Shown here piece after piece: positions 41,425 through 50,753 of a DNA stretch of 64,000 nucleotides. The DNA comes from Pseudomonas plecoglossicida NBRC 103162 = DSM 15088. Its GTDB lineage: Bacteria; Pseudomonadota; Gammaproteobacteria; Pseudomonadales; Pseudomonadaceae. The first letter of the stretch is position 1, and each line of letters begins with the position of its first letter. Location of the stretch: contig NZ_BBIV01000004.1 in assembly GCF_000730665.1 (NCBI RefSeq), positions 1-64,000 on the forward strand, in the 5' to 3' direction. A model generated the notes under the pieces. It worked only from the letters and a program-made list of their open reading frames with translations. It was not told the DNA's origin and made no database searches. The position numbers were made by a program, and so were the translations under genes.

Positions 41425-42531
41425 ATGAGCCTGCTGCTCGAGCCTTACACCCTGCGTCAGCTGACCCTGCCCAACCGCATCGCGGTTTCGCCAATGTGCC
41501 AGTATTCCGCCGTCGATGGCCTGGCCAACGACTGGCATCTCGTTCACCTGGGCAGCCGCGCCGTGGGTGGCGCCGGCCTGGTGATCACCGAAGCGGTGGC
41601 GGTGACTGCCGATGGCCGTATCACCGCCGAAGACCTGGGTCTTTGGGATGACGCGCAGATCGCCCCCTTGCAGCGCATCACCCGTTTCATCACCGCCCAG
41701 GGCGCCGTGCCGGGCATCCAGCTGGCCCACGCCGGGCGCAAGGCCAGCACCTATCGCCCCTGGCTGGGCAAGCAGGGCAGCGTCAAGCCCGAAGGAGGGG
41801 GCTGGCAGCCGGTGGGGCCCTCGAGGATTGCCTTCGACCCACAGCACACCATCCCGCATGAACTGACCCTGGGTGAAATACAGGATGTGGTCACCGCGTT
41901 CGTTGCCGCTACCGAACGGGCATTGAAGGCGGGGTTCAAGGTGGTCGAGATCCACGCCGCCCATGGCTACCTGCTGCACCAGTTCCTGTCGCCGTTGAGC
42001 AACCAGCGCCGCGACGAATATGGCAGCTGCTTCGAAAACCGCATTCGCTTGACCTTGGAGGTCACCGAGGCGGTACGCAAGGTATGGCCCCAGGAGCTGC
42101 CGTTGTTCGTGCGCGTCTCGGCGACCGATTGGGTGGAAGACGGCTGGAATCCCGACGAAACCGTCGAACTGGCCCGACGCCTGCGTGCGCTGGGGGTCGA
42201 CCTGATTGATGTATCTTCCGGTGGCACGTCGGTCAATGCCGAGATTCCCACCGGCCCCGGCTACCAGACCCGCTTCGCCGAGCGCGTGCGCAAGGAATCG
42301 GAAATCGCCACCGGCACGGTGGGCATGATCACTGAACCGGCCCAGGCCGAGCATATCCTGCGCACCGGCCAGGCCGATGTCATCTTCCTGGCCCGAGAAC
42401 TGCTGCGCGACCCGTACTGGCCGCTGCATGCCGATGATGACCTGGGCGGAAACAAGGCGACCTGGCCGGCGCAGTATCAGCGCGCGACCAGCCGGGCCAA
42501 TCCGATTCATGAGTCGGATCTGCGGGACTAG
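41425..42531 (+). CDS. NADH:flavin oxidoreductase, old yellow enzyme family
   Basis: A 368-residue FMN enzyme of the YqjM/XenA-like branch of old yellow enzymes, which reduces activated C=C bonds or nitro groups with NAD(P)H. Visible features are LPNRIAVSPMCQYSA (with the conserved Cys), GIQLAHAGRKAS (His pair region), EIHAAHGYLLHQFLSPLSNQR and RIRLTLEV. GGGAGG precedes the ATG at 41425. It stands alone between two REP loci. The natural substrate is unknown. Confidence 0.9.
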   Translation: MSLLLEPYTLRQLTLPNRIAVSPMCQYSAVDGLANDWHLVHLGSRAVGGAGLVITEAVAVTADGRITAEDLGLWDDAQIAPLQRITRFITAQGAVPGIQLAHAGRKASTYRPWLGKQGSVKPEGGGWQPVGPSRIAFDPQHTIPHELTLGEIQDVVTAFVAATERALKAGFKVVEIHAAHGYLLHQFLSPLSNQRRDEYGSCFENRIRLTLEVTEAVRKVWPQELPLFVRVSATDWVEDGWNPDETVELARRLRALGVDLIDVSSGGTSVNAEIPTGPGYQTRFAERVRKESEIATGTVGMITEPAQAEHILRTGQADVIFLARELLRDPYWPLHADDDLGGNKATWPAQYQRATSRANPIHESDLRD

Positions 42532-42542
42532 GTTCAGCCTGT

Positions 42543-42580
42543 TCGGGCCCTATCGCCGGCTTGCCGGCGATAGGGCCGAG
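42543..42580. repeat. Compact REP palindrome
   Basis: GGCCCTATCGCCGGC, TT, GCCGGCGATAGGGCC: a perfect 15-bp stem with a 2-base spacer, lacking the GTGGGAG head. It lies between the convergent ends of the oxidoreductase and aldehyde dehydrogenase genes and could act as a transcript end for both. Confidence 0.9.
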
Positions 42581-42595
42581 AACATCACCCCAGAT

Positions 42596-44020
42596 TCAAT
42601 GCTTGATCATCACATGTCGCACGCAGGTGTAATCCTCCAGCCCATACATCGACATGTCCTTGCCATACCCCGAGTGCTTCTGCCCGCCATGGGGCATTTC
42701 GCTGACCAGCATGAAGTGGGTATTGACCCAGGTGCAGCCATATTGCAACCGCGCCGCCAGGCGATGGGCGCGGCCTGTGTCGCGGGTCCAGACCGATGAG
42801 GCGAGGCCGTATTCCGAGTCGTTGGCCCACTCCAGGGCCTGGGATTCGTCGCTGAAACGCGTTACCGACACTACCGGCCCGAAGACTTCGTTGCGCACGA
42901 TCTCATCGTCCTGCAGGGCGTCGGCCAGCACGGTCGGCTCGAAGTAGAAACCATCGCCGGGCAGCGCCTTGCCGCCGGTGACCAGGCGGATGTGCGGCTG
43001 GGCAATGGCGCGGTTCACCAGGCCCGCCACCTTGTCACGGTGCTGGGCGCTGATCAGTGGACCCAGCTCGGTGTCCTCGGCGTCCTGCAAACCGGGCTTG
43101 AGGCTTGCCACCGCCTTGCCCAGGCGCTCGACGAAGCGCTGGTAGATGCCGTCCTGCACGTAGAGGCGGCATGCCGCCGTGCAGTCCTGGCCGGCATTGT
43201 AGAAGCCGAAGGTGCGGATGCCGTCGATGGCGGCGTCGATGTCGGCATCGTCGAACACCAGCACCGGCGCCTTGCCTCCGAGCTCCATGTGCATGCGCTT
43301 CACGCTGTCGGCGGTGGCGCCGATGATGTGCGCGCCGGTCGGGATGGAGCCTGTCAGCGACACCATGCGTACCTTGGGGTGGGTCACCAGCGGGTTGCCG
43401 ACTGTCTGCCCGCGGCCGAAGAGGATGTTGAGCACCCCGGCAGGCAGCAGGCCCTTGGCCAGTTCACCCAAGCGCAGGGCGGTCAGTGGGGTCAGTTCCG
43501 ACGGCTTGATGACCACCGTATTGCCGGCGGCCAGGGCCGGGGCGACTTTCCAGGCCAGCATCATCAGCGGGTAGTTCCAGGGGGCGATCGAAGCGACCAC
43601 GCCCAGCGGGTCGCGGCGGATCATCGAGGTGTGGCCGGGTAGGTATTCACCGGCTGCCGAGCCTCCCATGCAGCGCGCGGCACCGGCGAAGTAGCGGAAT
43701 ACGTCGACGATGGCGGGGATTTCGTCGTTGAGGGCGGCGGCGAAGGGCTTGCCACAGTTCTGCGACTCCAGCCTGGCCAGCTCGTCGCCGTGCGACTCAA
43801 TGGCGTCGGCCAGCGCCAGCAGGGCCAGCGAACGTTCCTTGGGGCTGGTCTGCGACCAGCTGTCGAAGGCCTGGTCGGCAGCACGCACTGCGGCATCGAC
43901 CTGGGCTTCGGTGGCCTCGAAGATCTGTGCCAGTGTGCTGCCCTCGGCAGGGTTGAGCACGGTCAATTCAGGGCCTTCGCCAGCGACCAGGCGACCGTTG
44001 ATGAGCATGTTGATTTGCAT
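42596..44020 (-). CDS. Gamma-aminobutyraldehyde dehydrogenase (YdcW/PatD-like)
   Basis: A 474-residue aldehyde dehydrogenase that oxidises 4-aminobutanal from putrescine breakdown to 4-aminobutyrate. The cofactor and catalytic segments are present: [33 protein letters not shown] with the general-base Glu, and [13 protein letters not shown] with the nucleophile Cys. AAGGAG stands 6 bases before the ATG at 44020. It is the last gene of a ydcSTUVW-like operon, and this placement supports the substrate. Confidence 0.9.
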   Translation of the reverse strand: MQINMLINGRLVAGEGPELTVLNPAEGSTLAQIFEATEAQVDAAVRAADQAFDSWSQTSPKERSLALLALADAIESHGDELARLESQNCGKPFAAALNDEIPAIVDVFRYFAGAARCMGGSAAGEYLPGHTSMIRRDPLGVVASIAPWNYPLMMLAWKVAPALAAGNTVVIKPSELTPLTALRLGELAKGLLPAGVLNILFGRGQTVGNPLVTHPKVRMVSLTGSIPTGAHIIGATADSVKRMHMELGGKAPVLVFDDADIDAAIDGIRTFGFYNAGQDCTAACRLYVQDGIYQRFVERLGKAVASLKPGLQDAEDTELGPLISAQHRDKVAGLVNRAIAQPHIRLVTGGKALPGDGFYFEPTVLADALQDDEIVRNEVFGPVVSVTRFSDESQALEWANDSEYGLASSVWTRDTGRAHRLAARLQYGCTWVNTHFMLVSEMPHGGQKHSGYGKDMSMYGLEDYTCVRHVMIKH

Positions 44021-44037
44021 GTGGGCTCCTTGGAGGG

Positions 44038-44844
44038 TCATTTGCCGCTGCCCGCGACGCTTTCTCCGCCACGGGTCAGGTAGTAGGCGCCGAGGATCGG
44101 CAGCATGGTCACCAGCATCACCAGCATGGCGACCACGTTGGTCACCGGCACATCGCGCGGGCGGCTCAACTGGTTGAGCAACCAGATTGGCAGCGTGCGC
44201 TCATGGCCGGCGGTGAAGGTGGTGACGATGATCTCGTCGAACGACAGGGCGAAAGCCAGCATGCCGCCGGCCAGCAACGCCGAACCCAGGTTGGGCAGGA
44301 TGATGTAGCGGAACGTCTGCCAGCCGTCGGCACCGAGGTCCATCGAGGCTTCGATCAGGCTCTGCGAGGTGCGCCGCAGCCGTGCGATCACGTTGTTGTA
44401 GACGATCACCACGCAGAAGGTCGCGTGGCCGACGACGATGGTGAACACCCCAGGTTCGATGCCCAGGCTCTTGAATGCCGACAGCAGGGCGATGCCGGTG
44501 ATGATGCCGGGCAGGGCGATCGGCAGGATCAGCATCAGCGAGATCCCTTCCTTGCCGAAGAAGCTGCGCCGGTACAACGCCGCCGAGGCCAGCGTGCCGA
44601 GCACCAGGGCGATCAATGTGGCCAGGCAGGCCACCTGCAACGACAGCTTGATGGCCTCCAGCACATCCGCACGGGCGAAGGCCACGGCGAACCATTTGAG
44701 GGTGAAGCCCTGGGGCGGGAAGCTGAACGCCGCGTCCTCGGTGTTGAAGGCGTACAGGACGATGATCAGGATCGGGAAGTGCAGGAACAGCAGCCCGCCC
44801 CACGCCGCCAGGCGCAGGCCGGTCGAGGCGTTTTCAGAGTGCAT
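44038..44844 (-). CDS. ABC permease, YdcV/PotC-like
   Basis: A 268-residue inner-membrane permease with six helices and the EAA loop [26 protein letters not shown]. It pairs with the upstream permease to form the channel of a putrescine/spermidine-type importer. Its ATG at 44844 overlaps the end of the previous gene by 11 bases, a sign of translational coupling. Confidence 0.92.
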   Translation of the reverse strand: MHSENASTGLRLAAWGGLLFLHFPILIIVLYAFNTEDAAFSFPPQGFTLKWFAVAFARADVLEAIKLSLQVACLATLIALVLGTLASAALYRRSFFGKEGISLMLILPIALPGIITGIALLSAFKSLGIEPGVFTIVVGHATFCVVIVYNNVIARLRRTSQSLIEASMDLGADGWQTFRYIILPNLGSALLAGGMLAFALSFDEIIVTTFTAGHERTLPIWLLNQLSRPRDVPVTNVVAMLVMLVTMLPILGAYYLTRGGESVAGSGK

Positions 44845-45766
44845 CGAAGGCCCCCAGGCGTTTGACGATGGACAGGTACACCGCAATCAGCACGATCGGC
44901 ACCAGGGTGAATGCGGCGGCCATCGGCATGTTGCCGATCGCCCCTTGCTGGGCGTAGACCATGCTGCCGATGAAGTAGCCGGGTGGGCCGATCAGTTGCG
45001 GCACGATGAAATCGCCGAGGGTCAGCGAGAAGGTGAAGATCGAGCCAGCGGCGATACCGGGTATCGACAGCGGCAGGATCACTTGCCGGAAGGTTTGCCC
45101 AGGCCTGGCGCCGAGGTCCGCCGAGGCCTGCAGCAACGAGGGCGGCAGGCGTTCCAGTGAAGCCTGGATCGGCAGGATCATGAACGGCAGCCAGATGTAC
45201 ACGAACACCAGGAAGCGTCCAAGGTGCGAAGTCGACAGGGTACTGCCGCCAACCCCGGGCACGTCCAGCACGGCCTGCAGCAGCCCATCCAGGTGCAGTT
45301 GCTGGACGAACCACTGGGCCACGCCGCCCTTGGCCAGCAGCAAGGTCCAGGCGTAGGTCTTGACGATGTAGCTGGCCCACATCGGCATCATCACCGCGAT
45401 GTAGAAAAAGGCCTTGGTCTTGCCGCTGGTAAAGCGCGCCATGTAGTAGGCGATGGGGAAGGCCAGCACCGCGCTGGCCAGGGAGACCGCGACGGCCATG
45501 GCCAGGGTGCGCAGGATGATGTCGAAGTTTGCCGGGTTGAACAGCGCGGCAAAGTTGCCCAGGGTCAGCGTCGGGGTGACCGCCATGGTGAAGTCGTCGA
45601 ACGTGTAGAACCCCTGCCACAGCAGGTTGAGCAACGACCCCAGGTAAATGGCACCGAACCAGGTCAGCGGTGGGATCAACAACAGCGACAGGTACAGGTT
45701 GGGGCGCCGGTAGAGCAGGTTGGACAGCCGACGCAAGGGGCGCGCATGTGCCATGGCCTGGTTCAT
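44834..45766 (-). CDS. ABC permease, YdcU/PotB-like
   Basis: A 310-residue permease with six main helices and the EAA loop [26 protein letters not shown]. The start at 45766 lies one base after the ATPase stop (TGAAATG), so both are translated from one message. Confidence 0.92.
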   Translation of the reverse strand: MNQAMAHARPLRRLSNLLYRRPNLYLSLLLIPPLTWFGAIYLGSLLNLLWQGFYTFDDFTMAVTPTLTLGNFAALFNPANFDIILRTLAMAVAVSLASAVLAFPIAYYMARFTSGKTKAFFYIAVMMPMWASYIVKTYAWTLLLAKGGVAQWFVQQLHLDGLLQAVLDVPGVGGSTLSTSHLGRFLVFVYIWLPFMILPIQASLERLPPSLLQASADLGARPGQTFRQVILPLSIPGIAAGSIFTFSLTLGDFIVPQLIGPPGYFIGSMVYAQQGAIGNMPMAAAFTLVPIVLIAVYLSIVKRLGAFDAL

Positions 45767-45767
45767 T

Positions 45768-46808
45768 TCAGCGGCCCTCGACCAGCACGGTTTCCTGCAG
45801 CACCGTCATCGCTTCGCGGGGCCAGCGCAACTGCACGCGCTGGCCGGGCTGCCAGGGCAGTGGTTGTTCCTGCCAGCGGTCGTTGGCGTGGCTGACCGCC
45901 AGCAGCTGGCCGTTGTCCAGTTGCACCTCGTAGCGTGTGGCGCTGCCCTGGTACTGGATGTCGCGCAGCAGGCCATCGAGCTGGACGCCCTCGCCGGCAC
46001 TGTCCGTTGCACCCAGGCGGATATGCTCGGGGCGGATGGAGAATGGCGAGCGCCGGCCGCTGAGCTGCTCGGCCAGCTCGCCGCGTACCACGTTGGAGGT
46101 GCCGACGAATTCGGCGACGAAGGTGGTGGCGGGCTTCATGTAGAGCTGGCGCGGCGTGTCGACCTGCTCGATGCGGCCGCGGTTGAACACCGCGACCCGG
46201 TCGGACATCGACAGGGCCTCGGTCTGGTCGTGGGTGACGAAGATGAAGGTGATGCCCAGCTGGCGTTGCAGCTTCTTCAGCTCGCCCTGCATCTGCTCGC
46301 GCAGCTTGAGGTCGAGCGCGCCGAGCGGTTCGTCGAGCAACAGCACCCGTGGGCGATTGACCAGGGCGCGGGCCAGGGCCACGCGCTGGCGCTGGCCGCC
46401 GGAAAGCTGGGCCGGCTTGCGCTCGCCATAGCCTGCCAGGGCGACCATGGCCAATGCCTCCTCGGCCCGCGCAAGGCGCTCGGCCTTGGCCACGCCCTTG
46501 ACCTTCAGCCCATAGGCAATGTTGTCGCGCACGTTCATATGGGGGAACAACGCGTAATCCTGGAACACCGTGTTGACGTCGCGCTGGTAGGGCGGCACGC
46601 CGGCGGCTTCGCTGCCATGGATGCGGATCGAACCGCTGTTGGGTTGTTCGAAGCCGGCGATCAGGCGCAGGCAGGTGGTCTTGCCCGAGCCCGAAGGCCC
46701 GAGCATGGAGAAGAATTCGCCGTCCTCGATGTCGATGCTGACCTGGTCGACGGCTTTGACCTCGCCGAAGGTGCGCGAGACCTGGGTGAACTGGACTGCT
46801 AAGGGCAT
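45768..46808 (-). CDS. ABC transporter ATPase, YdcT/PotA-like
   Basis: A 346-residue ATPase. The Walker A is GPSGSGKTT, the signature LSGGQRQRVALARAL, the Walker B VLLLDEPLGALD, and the H-loop VTHDQTEA. A C-terminal TOBE-like regulatory domain begins near SIRPEHIRLG, as in PotA. It energises uptake of the ligand bound by the YdcS-like protein. An REP palindrome separates it from that gene. Confidence 0.93.
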   Translation of the reverse strand: MPLAVQFTQVSRTFGEVKAVDQVSIDIEDGEFFSMLGPSGSGKTTCLRLIAGFEQPNSGSIRIHGSEAAGVPPYQRDVNTVFQDYALFPHMNVRDNIAYGLKVKGVAKAERLARAEEALAMVALAGYGERKPAQLSGGQRQRVALARALVNRPRVLLLDEPLGALDLKLREQMQGELKKLQRQLGITFIFVTHDQTEALSMSDRVAVFNRGRIEQVDTPRQLYMKPATTFVAEFVGTSNVVRGELAEQLSGRRSPFSIRPEHIRLGATDSAGEGVQLDGLLRDIQYQGSATRYEVQLDNGQLLAVSHANDRWQEQPLPWQPGQRVQLRWPREAMTVLQETVLVEGR

Positions 46809-46840
46809 GGGCGCTACTCAGCTGTTGTGTGGGTTGGTCG

Positions 46841-46872
46841 GGCCTCATCGCCGGCTTGCCGGCGATGAGGCC
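46841..46872. repeat. Compact REP palindrome between ydcS-like and ydcT-like genes
   Basis: GGCCTCATCGCCGGC, TT, GCCGGCGATGAGGCC forms a perfect 15-bp stem. It lies inside the operon, after the binding-protein gene, the place where REP elements stabilise the upstream mRNA in malE-malF of E. coli. Confidence 0.9.
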
Positions 46873-46891
46873 CGTACAGGCTCAAACGCCC

Positions 46892-48043
46892 TCAGCGCCC
46901 CCCCATGATCGCAATGTAGTCCTGGGTCCAGCGGCTATAAGGCACGAACTTGCCCCCCTGGGCCTGTGGCGTCTTCCAGAAGGCAATCTTGTCGAAGTTG
47001 TCGAAGCCATTGGTCTTGCATCCCTCGGCCCCCAGCAACTCGCTGCCCGTGCACGCCGCCGGCACCGCCGGCAACGAACCGAACCAGGCCGCCACATCGC
47101 CTTGCACCTTCGGTTGCAACGACCAGTCCATCCACTTGTAGGCGCAGTTGGGGTGCTTGGCCTCGGCATGCAGCATGGTGGTATCGGCCCAGCCGGTAGC
47201 GCCTTCCTTCGGAATGGTCGAGGCCACCGGCTGTTTTTCGGCTTTCAGGCCATTGACCATGTAGCCCCAGGAACTGGAGGCGACCACGCCTTCGTTCTTC
47301 ACATCGCTCATCTGCACGGTCGCGTCATGCCAGTAACGATGGATCAGCGGTTGCTGCTGGCGCAGCAGGTCGAGCACCGCCTTGTACTGGGCTTCGTTCA
47401 GCTCGTAGGGGTCCTTGATACCGAGCTCCGGCTTGGCGGACTTGAGGTACAACGCCGCATCGGCGATGTAGATCGGCCCGTCGTAGGCCTGCACGCGGCC
47501 TTTGTTCGGCTTGCCATCGGGCAGGTTCTGTGGCTCGAACACCACGTTCCAGCTGGTGGGGGCCTGCTTGAAGGTGTCGGTGTTGTAGAGCAGCACGTTG
47601 GGGCCCCACTGATAGGGGGTGCCATAGGCCTGCTTGTCGACCACATACCAGCCGCCGTTCTGCAGGCGCGGGTCGATATTCTTCCAGTTGGGAATCAGCG
47701 CGGTGTTGATCGGCTGCACCTTCTTGCCGACGATCAGACGCAGCGAGGCATCGCCGGAGGCCGTGACCAGGTCGTACCCGCCCTTGTTCATCAGGCTGAC
47801 CATTTCATCGGAAGTGGCGGCGGTCTTGACGTTGACCTTGCAGCCGGTCTCCTTCTCGAAACCGGTGACCCAGTCATAGGCCTTGTCGCTCTCGCCGCGC
47901 TCGATGTAGCCGGGCCAGGCAACGATATCCAGCTGGCCTTCAGTGGCGCCCAGGGCTTTGGGCATCTCGGCGGCCTGCAGGCTGGCACTGGCCAGCAGAG
48001 CGCCGGTGACGGCGCCGAGCAATGCGGTCTTGTGCACTGACAT
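46892..48043 (-). CDS. Periplasmic polyamine-type binding protein, YdcS-like
   Basis: A 383-residue solute-binding protein with a signal peptide ending LQAAE (cleavage about residue 25) and the PotD/PotF-like fold; LDIVAWPGYIERG and SGDASLRLIVGKKVQPI are typical. GAGGGAA precedes the ATG at 48043. It is first in the operon with the ATPase, two permeases and the aldehyde dehydrogenase, the order of E. coli ydcSTUVW. Putrescine is the likely ligand by context. Confidence 0.92.
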   Translation of the reverse strand: MSVHKTALLGAVTGALLASASLQAAEMPKALGATEGQLDIVAWPGYIERGESDKAYDWVTGFEKETGCKVNVKTAATSDEMVSLMNKGGYDLVTASGDASLRLIVGKKVQPINTALIPNWKNIDPRLQNGGWYVVDKQAYGTPYQWGPNVLLYNTDTFKQAPTSWNVVFEPQNLPDGKPNKGRVQAYDGPIYIADAALYLKSAKPELGIKDPYELNEAQYKAVLDLLRQQQPLIHRYWHDATVQMSDVKNEGVVASSSWGYMVNGLKAEKQPVASTIPKEGATGWADTTMLHAEAKHPNCAYKWMDWSLQPKVQGDVAAWFGSLPAVPAACTGSELLGAEGCKTNGFDNFDKIAFWKTPQAQGGKFVPYSRWTQDYIAIMGGR

Positions 48044-48199
48044 GGTGTTCCCTCTTCTTTGAAATTATGGTCGGGGCGGTGCCAAGCAAAGGTACAAGGG
48101 TAGTACGGTTGAAGTCGGTCCACGCCAGAAGCTCGCCAGGGCGGTGCAGTCGTGGCAACAGGTTCACCTGCCTAGAGACTAGATGGGCGGCGGCGGAAA

Positions 48200-48226
48200 T
48201 CGAGTCGGTTTCAGCGACGCCGACAA
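48200..48226 (+). promoter_or_regulatory. Possible sigma-28 (FliA) promoter
   Basis: TCGAG, 14 bases, GCCGACAA compares with the flagellar consensus TCAAG-N14-GCCGATAA, with one change in each element. Chemoreceptor genes are often FliA-dependent, which supports it. The start codon is about 120 bases downstream. Confidence 0.4.
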
Positions 48227-48265
48227 ATTCCCCGGTCAAGCCTCGCTGCGGGTGGCAAGTGGATC

Positions 48266-48311
48266 TTTAAGGTTTGCCTGATGGCCCGTTTCCCATCCCA
48301 CTCCCTAGACT
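48266..48311 (+). promoter_or_regulatory. Locus motif copy 1 with -10-like hexamer
   Basis: TTTAAGGTTTGCCTGATGG (48266-48284) is followed 21 bases later by TAGACT (48306-48311). The chemoreceptor start codon is 34 bases further on. Copies 2 and 3 have the same layout. Confidence 0.7.
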
Positions 48312-48345
48312 CGCCGGTCAGATCAACCCACTGGCAGGACTTCTC

Positions 48346-49971
48346 ATGTTTCTCAGGAAATTCAGGCTGGCCCAGCGCGCCATGCTGGTCTTCATCATCA
48401 TCAACCTGCTGGTGGTAGTCCTTGGCGCGATCTCCCTATGGCAAATGGGGCAAATTCGTGCAACGGCGCTGGAAATGGAACGCAACTGGATGGAAAGCAT
48501 CCGGCAAGCCGGGGCAATCGACTCGATGGTGTTGAGCATCCGCCTGGAAAGCTTCCGTATGCTCAACGCACACGACCCCCAGCGACGCCAGGATTCGGCT
48601 GATACGGTGGGCAATACTCGAACGAAATTGAATGATGTGGTGGAGCGCTATGGAACGCTGGTCGGCGGTCCTGAAGAGCAGCAGCTCTACGAGGCTGTAA
48701 AGCTGGGTGTAGCGACCTATGAGAGCAAACTCGATGTTCTCCTGCAGATCGCCCAGACAGGGGCCAAGGAGGAGGCCCTCGATTACATCAGCCAAAACAT
48801 CCGCGATCTCACCAATGACCTCCAGGTAACCATCGGCAAGCTTGTGGCGCTCAACCGCGATGGCGGTCGCCAATCGGGTCTCGAATCCGAGGCTGTCTAC
48901 CAGCGATCGATCACCACGGTGATCAGCATCGGTGTGCTGGTGATTGTCCTGAGCATTGCGATGGGCATCCTGTTCGTGCGCAGCATCACCCTGCCCCTGC
49001 TGTCGGTGCTGCAGGTCAACCGCCAGATTGCCCAGGGCGACCTGCGCAGCGACCTGACGGCCAGCGGCAACGATGAACTGACCGACCTGATGCACTCGGT
49101 CATTGCCATGCAGTCCAGCCTGCGCGACACCATCCGGCACATCGGCAGTTCGGCTATCCAGCTGGCCGCTGCGGCGGAAGAAATGCACTCGGTGACAGAA
49201 GAGTCGAGCAATGGCCTTCAGCGCCAGAACGATGAGATCGAACAAGCGGCAACGGCCGTGAACGAAATGACCGCAGCGGTCGAAGAGGTCGCCCGGAACG
49301 CGGCGTCGGCCTCGGACTCCGCCCAGGCCTCGGCAGTTTCCAGCCGGACGGGTTCCGAGCGAGTGGTAGAAACCGTGGAAGCCATTCGCAGCCTGGTCAG
49401 CATCGTTACCCAAACCAGTGGCGAAGTGGAAGGATTGGCGAGCCGGGCCCAGAACATCGCCAAGGTGCTGGATGTGATCCGTTCGATCGCCGAGCAGACC
49501 AACTTGCTGGCGCTCAATGCAGCGATCGAGGCGGCTCGGGCGGGCGATCAGGGGCGCGGCTTCGCGGTGGTGGCCGACGAGGTGAGGGCCTTGGCCCATC
49601 GCACCCAGGAGTCCACCAAGGAAATCGAAAGCATGATCGCCGATATCCAGACCGGGGCCCAGCAGGCTGTGCTTGCCATGGGCCAGAGCTGCTCCAACGC
49701 CCAGGGCACCCTCAGCATCGCGCAGGATGCGGGTACGGCGCTGGAAGCGATCTCCCGTTCGATCACCGAGATCAACGAGCGCAACTTCCTCATCGCCACG
49801 GCTTCGGAGGAGCAGGCGCAAGTGGCGCGTTCGGTGGACTGCAACCTGGTGAGCATTCGTGATCTGTCGATCCAGACATCTGCGGGGGGTAACCAGACCG
49901 CCGCGGCAAGCAACGAGTTGGCGAAACTGGCCGGCACCATGAACGACCTGACCAAGCGATTCCTGATCTGA
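48346..49971 (+). CDS. Methyl-accepting chemotaxis protein (MCP1)
   Basis: A 541-residue transmembrane chemoreceptor. One membrane helix lies at about residues 12-34, a periplasmic four-helix-bundle-like sensor region of about 150 residues follows, then a second helix near 190-210 and a HAMP domain. The cytoplasmic hairpin tip reads [41 protein letters not shown] and contacts CheA/CheW. No C-terminal pentapeptide tether for CheR/CheB is present. The ligand is unknown. The ATG at 48346 follows AGGA. It is followed by two orphan small genes and then the Pvr/Rcs-like operon, with no cheA or cheW gene adjacent. Confidence 0.93.
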   Translation: MFLRKFRLAQRAMLVFIIINLLVVVLGAISLWQMGQIRATALEMERNWMESIRQAGAIDSMVLSIRLESFRMLNAHDPQRRQDSADTVGNTRTKLNDVVERYGTLVGGPEEQQLYEAVKLGVATYESKLDVLLQIAQTGAKEEALDYISQNIRDLTNDLQVTIGKLVALNRDGGRQSGLESEAVYQRSITTVISIGVLVIVLSIAMGILFVRSITLPLLSVLQVNRQIAQGDLRSDLTASGNDELTDLMHSVIAMQSSLRDTIRHIGSSAIQLAAAAEEMHSVTEESSNGLQRQNDEIEQAATAVNEMTAAVEEVARNAASASDSAQASAVSSRTGSERVVETVEAIRSLVSIVTQTSGEVEGLASRAQNIAKVLDVIRSIAEQTNLLALNAAIEAARAGDQGRGFAVVADEVRALAHRTQESTKEIESMIADIQTGAQQAVLAMGQSCSNAQGTLSIAQDAGTALEAISRSITEINERNFLIATASEEQAQVARSVDCNLVSIRDLSIQTSAGGNQTAAASNELAKLAGTMNDLTKRFLI

Positions 49972-49981
49972 GCGAACACCC

Positions 49982-50350
49982 ATGGAAACCGTAGAAGCCA
50001 CCCCGGCGGCAAGCTGTGAAGAAATTCTGGCGCAGGCAAGCAGCATCGTCACGCAGATCAGGGAACTCACCATCCAGATCGATGGGCTCCAGGTATCCAT
50101 GGTCGCGGCGGGCTCGAAGCTTGGCATGACCATGAAGGCGCTGAATGAAGACCTGGTCCTTGAGCGCCGTCATTTGAGCAACCTGATGAGCATTGCGCAG
50201 GTCACGCAACGCACGGCGATGCTGAGCATTGAAAAGAATGTGCGGCGCACACTGCACGATACCCTGCTGCCGTCAGTGCTGGCGATCACCTCGTCAGCGG
50301 TCATTGGTGGCTGCCTTGGCAGCGGCCTGACTGCGTTCATCCTGCATTGA
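49982..50350 (+). CDS. Small coiled-coil protein with C-terminal membrane helix
   Basis: A 122-residue protein not recognised as any family. Residues 10-90 look helical and partly coiled-coil; the C-terminal part SVLAITSSAVIGGCLGSGLTAFIL is a glycine-containing hydrophobic segment that could be a membrane anchor. It starts ten bases after the chemoreceptor stop and is probably cotranscribed, so an accessory role to that receptor is possible but only inferred. There is no strong ribosome site, which fits translational coupling. Confidence 0.65.
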   Translation: METVEATPAASCEEILAQASSIVTQIRELTIQIDGLQVSMVAAGSKLGMTMKALNEDLVLERRHLSNLMSIAQVTQRTAMLSIEKNVRRTLHDTLLPSVLAITSSAVIGGCLGSGLTAFILH

Positions 50351-50380
50351 TGGCGACCGTGTAAACGGAGGAATGACGCA

Positions 50381-50674
50381 TTGAACCTTACAGACCTGGA
50401 CATTGGAAAACTGATCGAAGTCATTGGCCTTGCCCTCGTTCCGATCATTTTCGAAGGTGTCAACAAGGACATGCCAGCCCATGCATTGCGCGCGCGAGCG
50501 CGCCTGAATGCGGAAATCATGGGGCGAGTGGCGGCGGTACTTTATTGCGGCAACAGGGTAGGCCCGGACATTGCCGCGAAGATCGAACTGTTCACCCAGC
50601 ACATGTGCAAGGCGCACCTGGACGCCTTCAACGAAGTGCTGGGTCCGGAGGGACACCTGAGTCGAGCGGATTGA
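50381..50674 (+). CDS. Small protein of unknown function, TTG start
   Basis: A 97-residue protein, mostly helical, starting LTDLDIGKLIEVIGLALVPIIFEGVNKDM. No family was recognised. The best start is TTG at 50381 with GGAGG nine bases upstream. An ATG at 50373 in another frame reaches a stop after three codons, overlapping the TTG. It follows the coiled-coil gene by 30 bases and precedes the motif copy in front of the first kinase gene. Confidence 0.6.
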   Translation: MNLTDLDIGKLIEVIGLALVPIIFEGVNKDMPAHALRARARLNAEIMGRVAAVLYCGNRVGPDIAAKIELFTQHMCKAHLDAFNEVLGPEGHLSRAD

Positions 50675-50701
50675 AATACAATCGATAATCAACCAGATTT
50701 T

Positions 50702-50747
50702 TTTAAGGATTGGCTGATGGTTGCCGCGCTGGCGTCACGCTTACTCT
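50702..50747 (+). promoter_or_regulatory. Locus motif copy 2 with -10-like hexamer
   Basis: TTTAAGGATTGGCTGATGG (50702-50720) is followed 21 bases later by TACTCT (50742-50747). It differs from copy 1 at two of 19 positions. The first kinase's ATG at 50754 lies about where transcription would begin. Confidence 0.7.
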
Positions 50748-50753
50748 GGCGCG

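Larger units (their letters stand above)
48044..48345. other. 302-base divergent promoter region
   Basis: This region separates the ydcS-like gene and the chemoreceptor gene. It holds a possible FliA promoter (48200-48226) and the locus-specific 19-bp motif (48266-48284), both directed toward the chemoreceptor. Nothing convincing was found for the ydcS side; a TGGCAC there lacks the -12 GC of sigma-54. No small gene was recognised. Confidence 0.6.

Noticed and set aside
48060..48085. Possible sigma-54 promoter for the ydcS-like gene (TGGCAC on the minus strand)
   Set aside because: The -12 GC element is missing at the required spacing.
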